From: Haliclystus octoradiatus
Lineage: Eukaryota > Cnidaria > Staurozoa > Stauromedusae > Haliclystidae
Assembly: GCA_916610825.1 (NCBI GenBank)
Contig: OU744449.1
Location: 26,705,732 to 26,769,731, forward strand
Direction: 5' to 3'
Length of the DNA: 64,000 bases
The notes beneath the pieces were generated by a model, which was given only the letters and a program-made list of their open reading frames with translations, had not been told where the DNA came from and searched no databases. Of the stretch, positions 20,351 through 31,200 are shown piece after piece (the stretch's first letter is position 1; every line of letters starts with the position of its first letter). The position numbers were made by a program, and so were the translations under genes.

Positions 20351-21228
20351 AACACTACCCATACTTATGCACGAAAAACATTGGTACTTTCTGCGAAAAT
20401 GTCGTAAATGATGTCAACATTATGAAAGATGTAATAATTGATATCGGCCGGAGAAGCTATTTATAAACTATTGAAGATGTTGGTCAATTTAGTTGGATTT
20501 ATTTACGTCAAGGTAAAGGTAATACTATGAACTCCCGAAAACGCAAATTGAAGTGCATTACAATATATTGTTCTCTTGCTCTTGTAAATGATATAGCATA
20601 TATGGCAGACAGAAATTGTGGCTATTCTTGTATATATGGCAATATAATTTAAAGGGGAACCATATTCGAGATTCAAGTAGTGGAGTAGACACTCCTGTTT
20701 TCAAAATCTCTATGTCACTCCTCTCGAGTAACATGAAGGTAAATAAATATTTAAAAAACATCAAATTATAAATATTGAAACAAAAAGATTAGGAAGGTAA
20801 TAATCATTCAACAACATTCAAAATTTAATAAGCGTTTAGAACATCAGTCTTTAAAATCAAAAGCTACAAGTATAATGTATATATAGATATATATATATTT
20901 ATATATATGTACAAATAGTAAAACATATATAATCTCATCATCGACTATACAATAGAAAAGTTAGATGACATATATAGATAGATTGAGAGATAAAATTGAA
21001 TCTATCTATAACAAAACATTTGTAGTCAATTTATTACAACAAATCTTCAAAGTTATATCTTAAACAGGAAAATTAATTCCTTATAGTTCCATTATTTGTA
21101 AGACAACAAGAAACAGTAAGTTGTGATTCGTGTATGTTGCCTTGTTTCGAGATGGAAATCGTCTCAGAGTATTATGGTTGATATTTGGAATTTAAAAAAT
21201 ATAAGAAGAAGACAAATGAATTAATTCA
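20351..21228. other. Downstream region and 3' UTR of the ATF7IP-like gene
   Basis: AT-rich. On the minus strand an AATAAA (21035-21030) lies about 195 nt after the stop codon and is a plausible poly(A) signal. An ATATAT-rich patch lies at about 20878-20910. No other gene is seen. Confidence 0.5.
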
Positions 21229-22299
21229 TCAACCATTACCTAAACGCATTGTGCATGAATTACTTAGATCCCCTTGTACCCCATTCTTATCAATGGCAGC
21301 AACAACAAAATGATAAGAGCTACCTCTTACAAATTGTGTTAGTGTACATGCCATTGGTAACGGCAAGGCCTTTACAATACCGATTCTCTTCCAAAGAGGA
21401 TTTGTTCTTTGATTCATATCCGTTCCTTGACACGCGTACAAATGATAATTATCAACAATGCCAGCGTCATCCCCCGGATTAAGCAAATCCCAAGATAACA
21501 CAATACCAGATTCAGAGCTGCTAATGGATAATTTAACAGGTGGCGGAAGAGGGTTTGTAGGCGGTTGTGGTCTAATAATCTGAACAATCGGTGGCGGCTG
21601 TCGCACGGCATAAACCATAGAGCCATCTTGTGGTTGTTGACGATGAGATGCTTGCGCTTGAGCGGGAGGACGAACTTGCCATACATTATCAGATAATCTT
21701 GAAACATTGTTATAACTTGGTGGCATACCTTGGTATGGTCCAGCATTTTTTACAGGCGGAGGTTGATTTCCAGATGGAAATATCATTTGCATTCGATTTA
21801 AATTCGTCGTCTGGCCATTATGTAGATGTTGCTGGGCTTGGTTTGTTGGAAGAAGCTGTGGATTTGCATTTGCAGGCGGAGGAGATTGGGCTGATTGTAG
21901 TAACATATCTGCAGCTCTTTGCGCTACAGCATATCTAGACGATGCACTACCTACAGTTGTAGTGACAGGTGATCTGTAAGATTGCACATTTGGAGGTCTA
22001 GTTGTTGTTGCTGTGGGAGGTCTAGTTGTTGTTGCTGTGGGTGTTCGATTTGTTTGCGAAAGAGGAACCCTTTGCACATGGTGTGATAACTTTGTGTTAG
22101 TGTTTTGAGGCGGAGTCGACTTCTGCACTTGATTGGCTGGAGCAGGAGCAGGCAAAGTAACAGGTCTTTCTAGACGTGTCGACGAAGAAGAAGTTGTTGT
22201 AGTGCTTTGTGTTTGATTTGCAATTGCTACCAGTTGCGCTGTGTGGATAGCAGTAGTCTTCGCCGCATCAGTCGTCTTAACAGCTTTTGTAGCTTCGAT
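21229..22299 (-). CDS. ATF7IP: ATF7IP-like exon 4: linker and FN3 domain
   Basis: Starts after the acceptor TTCTTACTCATAG with IEATKAVKTTDAAKTT and runs open for 356 codons to TGA at 21231-21229. It has a low-complexity Pro/Gln/Thr segment, including two copies of the PPTATTTR-type repeat. The FN3 domain fills about the last 105 residues. An internal Met (22155) is not the start, because the frame continues to the splice site. Confidence 0.93.
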   Translation of the reverse strand: MEATKAVKTTDAAKTTAIHTAQLVAIANQTQSTTTTSSSSTRLERPVTLPAPAPANQVQKSTPPQNTNTKLSHHVQRVPLSQTNRTPTATTTRPPTATTTRPPNVQSYRSPVTTTVGSASSRYAVAQRAADMLLQSAQSPPPANANPQLLPTNQAQQHLHNGQTTNLNRMQMIFPSGNQPPPVKNAGPYQGMPPSYNNVSRLSDNVWQVRPPAQAQASHRQQPQDGSMVYAVRQPPPIVQIIRPQPPTNPLPPPVKLSISSSESGIVLSWDLLNPGDDAGIVDNYHLYACQGTDMNQRTNPLWKRIGIVKALPLPMACTLTQFVRGSSYHFVVAAIDKNGVQGDLSNSCTMRLGNG

Positions 22300-25200
22300 C
22301 TATGAGTAAGAAAATAATTTCTTATGATTACGAACATTAAGATGTGGGGTATATTATTGGTTGACAGAGAAAAATGTGAATATCATTGAGCAGATACGAT
22401 CGCTGCTTCTGCAACGGTCTCACGTCGAAAGAAATCAAAAGCAGTCTTCAATAATGATAAATGCGAGCTATATAATACCATGTGGCATTAGTACCTACCT
22501 TTTTGAGCTTTTCAAATGCAAGAGCTAATCTATCTTCCAGCTCTTTCGCTTTCTTCCGCAAACTTTCGTTCTCTTTGTGAAGTTTATGAATGCTTGATTT
22601 CTCAGAAGCAGCAAACATTTGATTCTCAATCTCAAGCTTTTGTTGAAGAATATCTTTTACTTTCTAGATAAAAAATACGTCATATTACTACAGCATTTGA
22701 ATGTAATGAGGAAATATTGAATCGAAAATAGAAAACATATTTACACCCTTATTAAACTCAAAAACTTTCTAACCTCAAGGCACACATTACAAATATACAA
22801 TGCAATAATCAATCCTCATTTTGAATACTGTCTTCCAATGTGGGGTAGCAGCCAAGGAATGTCTCAACATTGTAAGCTCAAAAAATTGTATCCGCATAAT
22901 ATTAAATTCTCTTTATAACTCACATAGTGAGCCAATATAGGAATGCACCGAATATTTGGCCAGCAAAATAATTAGCCACTATTCGGCCGTTTGGCCGAAT
23001 ATTCTGTTAGGCCGAATATCAATCCATTATTCGGACGGCATTCGGCCTTTTCAACATATTTAAATAAAGTAAAAATTGATCTCACAAGTATTTATTTCAT
23101 AATTATTTAATACCAGTTCATCTAATAACATAACTAGACATGGGCAGCGCTATTTTAATGTTTTATGTTTCATATTTTTGCTCAAATTCCAAAAGTTTTT
23201 GTTTGAGTTGGCTCTTAAAGGAGCGTGTTGTGTATGAAGTAATTCAAATCATTCCAATCTCGTTCAAAACTCGACGGTAAAATATAATGTTAAAACAAAA
23301 TTCTTCTTTAACATAGATGAAAAAAGCCGACAAGCCAGACGACCCAGAACGTATTTTGCCTTTTTGAATTATTCAAATTATGTTTTTTGAATAATTAACA
23401 TAACAAAGGAGATCTCAAGTAACGCGCGACTGATATTTTGGGATCCGTTGCTATGACAATTAGTTGATCGAGCAAACATAATGATTTGCAAATCATTCAA
23501 TTGATTTGGAACTTCAACAAACAGACAGTTTTAAATGAAATTTCACTTGACATTATAACAATCAAATAAATGCAAAAACCATAAAAAACTTTACTCTTGA
23601 ATTGATATTCAAAGAGCTTTCTCCCTATTGTTCAAAATGTTTTGTTCGTGATTTCAAGAGAAAATCATGCTGCCATGACAACAGAACATCACGCTTTCGT
23701 AAACAGTTTCCAAAACGTGAAATGAGGCGAGAAAATTATACAATATTATCCGTATGAAGAAAAGCACATCTAACTGTCAGACAATATCCTGATATTTCCA
23801 GCATGCGTAATAAGCCAAACAAATCAATCTTGAATGACCAAAACAGATCAAGAATTGACTCAAACATTGGCCGAATATTTGCCGAGTATTACTAGACTTT
23901 TCTGGCCAGCCGAATTTTAATTATTCGGCCCACGGCCAAATTCATGATTCGTTTCATCCCTAAATAGCTCATAGGAAACTGTGCGCCAGTTGATTAATGT
24001 ACTTTATTTAAATAATTGAGGCATGTAGCTTCATAAATGCGATATGGAACTCAGTAACTTAGTAGTATGGACTGTATAGCATTCTACCAACACTCAACAT
24101 GCTGTGGGACACGCAAAAAGCTAAATATCACTTGCAGACATGATTCCAGGGGTAAAAAATCTGGAAATATTTTTAGAGAATGTCAAAGGTCAAAGGGCAC
24201 TAAAGGCACCCTCGTTCTAGGGGGTCCGGGAGCATACTTGTCCTGGAATATTTTTTCAATTCTGTGTCACGGCGTCACACAACGTTTTGGCTAGTTTCGT
24301 GATACAAACTATATCGAATAATATAAAATAAACATGTCAACATGACTAGGATTACGCACTTAGAAAAATATAAGTTTAATTTTTCAGAATTCCGCAAATT
24401 CAATTGAAATTTTGAAATACTAAGCTTTCGTTTTAAAATTAATAAACAAACTAAATTCTGAGAAATTCCGCAGAAAAATGGAAGGGGATCCTGTCTGCAT
24501 CACTTGCCCTAGGGAATTGTGATTCTGTAACGCTTTTTTGTGACTCACTGCAAACATGTATGTATGTAGCGTTCTATTAAGCCCTGGGAAAACGACGGGC
24601 AACATTTGCGCGACAAATCTGTTTTTTGTCTGACGTGTGTTTTTAGTGTTTTGAAGCAGTCTTTCCAGGAGCGGCTAAACGACAAGGATTTTCTCAAGAT
24701 TTATCTAGAAAAAGTCAGATTGAGTTTAAAAAGAAGCCATGGAGTAGCAACGACATCGAAAAGTTTGATACATTTCGAACAAATTTCGAAGACGTTCGAT
24801 AACAAAAATCCTTGGGAAGACCTTGAAAATGTTTGATGGCTATCAAATACAATGCGACAAATAAAATACACGATGCAACACGTCAGACAAAATCGAAAGA
24901 GTGGCTAAACGACAAGGACTTTCGAAGGATTTAAAAGTCGCGGAAATGTTGCCGTCGTTTGTCCAGGGCTTTAGAATGCTATCTAGATTAAAATTATACA
25001 ATCCATTCTAAATATAATGCAAAAATTTCTAACTAACCTTATCAATGTCGAAATCAGTTTGGCATTCTGCCTCTTTGGTCTTTGAGTCAGAGATCTGACC
25101 AATAGTATTAATGATGTCACTTTCAGTTAGAGGTACAGGACGAGATGATATCCTATCGCTAGCACTTAATTTACCAACAATCAGCTCGAGTTTTTTTCCA

Positions 25201-28200
25201 CCAGATGCATCCTTTTTCAAATCTTTCTTAGGGATCTCAGACGATCCATTGCTAATTTTTTTTTGCTCTAAGCTGTTTGCAATTCTTTGAAATTTTTGCA
25301 TCTTACTTGTGTCAATTTGGATAGCCTTTTGAGGAGTAGATGCTGAAATGAATAAATAGAATCTCTCATAATAAAATCATATAGATTGAGCCATAAGAAT
25401 TAACAGGGCTGAGAGGATAGTTTTGACAACAATCAGTTGCGGCGATCTGATTCGATCATGAGCTCTAATTCATATAACTCCACTGGTAGCTCAATGGCAA
25501 TGTCCGCACTTTGTGCAGGAGGTTGTAGTTCACTGTCAAATTGATATTATTAATATTATTAATGATAATAAATGGGGTCAAGGACTACACATTCATTTCT
25601 GTGATTTTTAAGTTTCTCGCCTTATGTAATCATCAGACAGTATTAAAAGCTGTTTAAAAATGACTTCAATGACGACACGTTGTTGGCAATTTGTCTTGGA
25701 AGCTGCAGTTCAACACTGTGAAAAAATTTCATGAGTTCATAAACGTGAAATTGCCCAAAAGTTCATGAACTGTTCTTGAACCTTCAGGCAATTTCACATT
25801 CATGAACCACTTGTAACTCCCATGAATTTTCATGCATGAACTCAAAAAAAGATGTTCATGAACTCATGGATTTTTTCGACAAGGGCATTCCTCGTCCGTG
25901 CACACATGTAGTTTTGTACTTGTCTGTAAATGTGCTCAGTGAACAGCGACAGCGAAAGAACAAGAAGGATAGGAAATACATTTTGAAAGATTGTTAAATC
26001 ATTACAAATTATTATATTTTAAATTTTTATTAAATTAAACTTGTTGGAGAAGAAAAATACACTAAGCTTACTTCACTATATTTTCTCACTAGAGTAAATA
26101 ACCGGGGCACTCCTAAAAGACTCTGATGATTTCAATTTCTTATTAGGCCTTTATTTGTTTTAGTATTTTGTTGACTTCTGCTTTAAAACTGTTCTATGAT
26201 AGCCTACTTCAATAATTTGGTTTAGCGTATGTGTTGCTACTTTTTAGACAATATTAATCAATTTTGTACAAAAAGCTTGTTATTATATTGTCCATTGATA
26301 ACATTTATCAAAATAATCGGTATACCGATTTAATCTGCCGATTATGATTTAACAATCGGCAAAACAATAATCGGTAAAAATAATCGGCAATTTCATAATC
26401 GGAACATCTCTAATGTTCACTTCCCCGAAAATAAACTTTTGCATTCGTTTTTACAAGGGATGGACATTTTTAACATATTTTTAAAATGTTAGAGATAATC
26501 AAATAAATTTGAAAAACTTCTTGTTACCATCTTTGAAACCGCTGTCTCAGTTATTTGATCAATTTGGGCAAAATATATCTAGAAATTAGAACTAAGCTCC
26601 ATTTTGAAGGAGGAAGCTAACACAGACAGTACAGGCCACTGATACAAGACTGAATAGAGACTTTCATTGAAAAATCATTGATGATCACCAAAGGCGTGAG
26701 TAGGGCATTGCAATGAGTCCCGGGAAACATACTAAAAGTAGAGTCCCGGGATAACATTTCGGTGAATTTCCCCTTAAATTTAAATAAATAATTCAACTTT
26801 CTATGTTCATGAAATCATTTTTGGTTTGATTTATATTTCATTGATGTTGAAAGAATTTTATAACATTGATTGCTGCTTCAAATAATGAAATTTCTCCGAT
26901 GAGTTGGTAAAGAATTGATAAAAATTGAATTGAAAATCTAAATCTGACAGAAAAACTCCAGGTTATGCGGTTTTCTTGACGTTGAATAACACAGGAATAT
27001 ATTGCAAAATAGCCAGATTGAACCCACTTTAACTCGAAATAATATATAATGAAACATATTTAAACAATCATCAGTGTATTATGATATCAGAAGATCATTG
27101 ATGGTTGAAGTTTTCTCGCTTTCTTTATGTCTTTTTCACTTTACAAAATTCAAAATTTTATTCGACTAGCAGTGTGAAATTCGATCGGCTGTTGTCATGG
27201 GAGCAAATCTGCTATTGTTCTCAAACAATAGAAATCGAATGGAGATAATCAAATGGAACGATGCTGTTTACAATTTATGTTGCATACATTTTGTCACTAC
27301 TTTTTATCTATTTTTATAACTTTTTAAACATCAATGCAATTAGATTATAACCAATGGGGTGAATTTAGAAATAATATGTTCGCAAAAAAGACTTTCAGAA
27401 ACAACCTTTTAACAAAATATAATGTGTCCAAAACAAAATTCGAAAACTAACTTTTGAGTTTATTGTTTGTTATATCTTTTAACAGTTATTGATCAAACGC
27501 AAGGTGAATATCGGCTGATAATGAACAATATCCGCCGAGCTCATTAGGCTGATATTTATGGAGCCTGAGATCAACAACTGTTTTAGTCACTGACTAACTG
27601 GTCAATTTTGTAATATATAATCATAGCATGCATTTTAATGTATTTTAAAGCATCAAAAACGCAATATCCGTCTACACCATAACGGTAAGAAAACACAGAG
27701 CGGTCGATACAGCGTTAAGAAATGACCACTGTTTAACAAATCGAATTGCTCAATTTTTGTATTTATTTGTTGGTCAATAACAGCAAAAAATAATGCTCAA
27801 TGTCATTTGACAGAGCTAAATAGTATAAAACGAGTCAAAGACTACATATTCATAATTGTTACTAACAGTTTCATGCTTACGCCGCAATCATCAGACACAT
27901 TAACTAAATAATCTAAATCTAAAATATTTAGTTTATTTGTCTGATAATTGCAGAAACGTGAAACTATTCAAATGATATATTAGCATCAAGGGTCGACAAA
28001 AGTCCTGGGATTCTAGATTGCTGAAGGTATAGCAAATTTAGAAGAAAACTGATATCTTCCTGATTTTCAGGACAAACCAAAAGAACATATTAAAAAAAAG
28101 TTGAAATGATCTTGGATTAATTAAAGGAGCAAAAATGACCGGCAGACGCTACACATTTAGAATCATGTGCATGTTTATTGTTCATAACACAATGTACATT

Positions 28201-31200
28201 GTTGACATGAATTTACAACAGATTAGGTCTGCATATAACAATAGTTTCAAAGCTAGACGGTTGAATTACGCTAAGCATAAATTCAACTTGTGCTTGCAGC
28301 GGTCGCCGGTCAATCTTGCCACTTTAAGGAAGGTTTAAAATTTTATCGGACATTGATAATAAAGGTCTGCATCGGATCAGATTGGGCATTAGCAATCCAA
28401 ATCTTTGCAGACATTTTTAATCCAAAACTGAAATGATCCAAATGCATAATAATCTATTATTCCATTTATGATCATAATGATATCAAAACAATGAGACAGC
28501 TATGCCGTCAAACCTGTTATAACGGTCACCTCTATAAAGCGGCCACCTGTCTATAGTGATCACTCTTGCAATGTCTCAAATAGTATTTTCTATTGAACTA
28601 AACCTGAATATAAAGGCCACCTGTCTATAATTGTAAATTTGTCTACTACTCATAGCTGGCTGTTATATACAGGTATCACAGTATTGAATATTCATAAGAA
28701 ATAGCCCAAGAAACTCAGCATCTATTAATATCTAGGAATCTAAGGATCTGATCCTATCTGAATAGATCTGGAAGAATCAAATTTGATTCAAAAATATAAT
28801 ATTGAATCTAAATTCAAATAAAAATCCGGCTGGATCTGATCAGACTTGGATCGGATTCACAGACTTCTAATGAATAACACAATAAAAATATTTTTCATGC
28901 AGAGGAAACAGCAGCGCCGGATTAACCCGTAAGCTAAATAAGCTTCAGCTTAAGGCCCTTCGTTTTGAGGGGCCTTTAAAAAAAATCAATTTGTAAGATA
29001 GTATTATTTTAAAAGTTGAAATTAATGGAGGAATTCAATAACCAATTATAATGAGAATTATGGCCCTTTGTGGTTAACTGTCTACTGATTTTAATAGTAT
29101 ATTAAATGCTAATCGAATAGCAACAACTCGAATTATACTTTTCAAAAGTAGGCCTAAACATTCAACAAATGTTTTCATCATTCGATCTTGTTTTGAATAG
29201 TGTAAAGTTAATTTAAACAGCAAAACAAAATGGGTTTAATAAAACAAAAAATACTGTGTCTTTTGTAATCTTTTAAAATCTTTTTAAATGCTTCAAAACC
29301 ATCATTCTACCACTGCAATAACAACATTTTATTTTTGCGTGAATCGTTTTTCTTCGGACAAGAATAAAATGGCGACTATGAAAATTCAAACTGAGATGAT
29401 AACTTGAAAGTGAGGCTAATTCTATGTTTGCCACACCCATTTTAGGGCCCTTTGGAGAGAGAGTGCTTAGGGGCCCTGAAATGTTAATCCGGCGCTGGGA
29501 AACAGTTTAAATCCGAAAAATAATATATGCCAAAAAATATTTATTGACCTATCTCTAACATGATTATAATCAATAATTAGTACAGTAGATTGCAATAAAC
29601 TTTTATAGATTAAAACTTAAAGAGTTTCGAATGACCAGCAGCCTTTGCTTTGTTTTGTTGTCTTGATTAAAAGAAACGAGGCTGATCCTCTGGAAAGTGA
29701 CGTCAGCGTTCACGTCAGATGATTGTCCTCGTGGCTGTTGCTATGGAAAGACACGACAGAAAGCCCGAGAAAATAGTCTGGTTTATCAATTTCAATTTTG
29801 GATAATTCTCAATTGAATTCTTACTTGTCGAAACGCAAAGTCTATGGCTATAGATAGCCAACAAATGTATACGGCTCAAAAATAAATAGCGGGATGGGAG
29901 TCACAGTCCGATTATCTGTCTGAGAAGTTTGACGCAAATCAAAACAACTTGGATATTTAATGTACTTTCAAATCAACACTAAATAAATTCATATGATTCT
30001 TAATTTTACAATTTACGTGCATATATACTGCAGAAAAACAATGCAATATAAAACATACATAGGTATGTAACGAACTATTTCTAGACAAAGCCTACGTGTT
30101 TACAAACATAATTTGGAGTCAATGATCTAAGTATCCGTATTAAAAATCGAATTCACCTGCATAGTGTTATAATTTCATTTTGTTTCGGCGATAAGTTTCG
30201 ATTTTGAATACTAACAATCTCTTCCCGTTCTTTCAATCCCTAATATTCTTGTATCAAGTACACACCAACATGAAATTTTGAATAACCAGTCGAGTTCAGT
30301 TGTAGCTTTCAACTCCGTTTTCCTTCCTCAATTCGTATGACGCTAGTAGCAAGTGAATTGATTTTCGTGGTACACATTCATTCAAGCGTCGAAAGCCCTT
30401 ACGACGTCCACCTCTGTTGCTCTTGCAACTTGCCAAACCAGTTCGTTGATAAATAACTTGAAATAACAGAATGTTTCCATTTTCGTTTTACGAAATGTTT
30501 TGCAAAATCGCGCGTGTGTGCAAAGGAGACACAAAGGCGGGCCGTCCATCATGAAAACGAGTGATTGAAATCTGGGTCCAGATTTCAAAGACAAAAATAT
30601 ACAAAGGCTGCTGGTCATTTTATGGTCTTTAAATATTAAAATATAAATGTCATAGATTGAAGCACTATTTTAATCATTGTTCAAATGAAAATATTAAATT
30701 GTGATATAGAAATAGCAGAGAAAATGTTTTTACGGAGACCATCAGGCAAGTATAGATTTTAATATTTTGAGATACTTTATGTAACAAAGACAGCTGATGA
30801 TTAATGATGCTGTTCGAATCCAAACACATTCAAATAGGCTAATTAATTCAAATAGTTTTAAGTTTGACTTTGAATCTAATATCGAATTCATTTCAAGTCC
30901 TATTTACTTTGTAACGAATTTTGTTTATTACAGTCTACAAGATTAGACTAATAATAAAAAATTGAGTCAATTAATAACAGCAGTGTACAGAAAAGTTGAT
31001 ATCCTTCCCGTAAGTTTGAGCGAATTCAGACAAAAATCAGAAGTTTGTAATTTTTGTAAAAAAATTGTAGTGGGAATTATTTAGACATTCTCTGAAATCG
31101 AAAAAATCTTCAGATTCCAAAGCTAGATTCCACTAGGCCTACTTATGAAGATACATATTTATTGTTTCTTTTGGTATGTTGTGGGCAAAATGCGAAGCAA

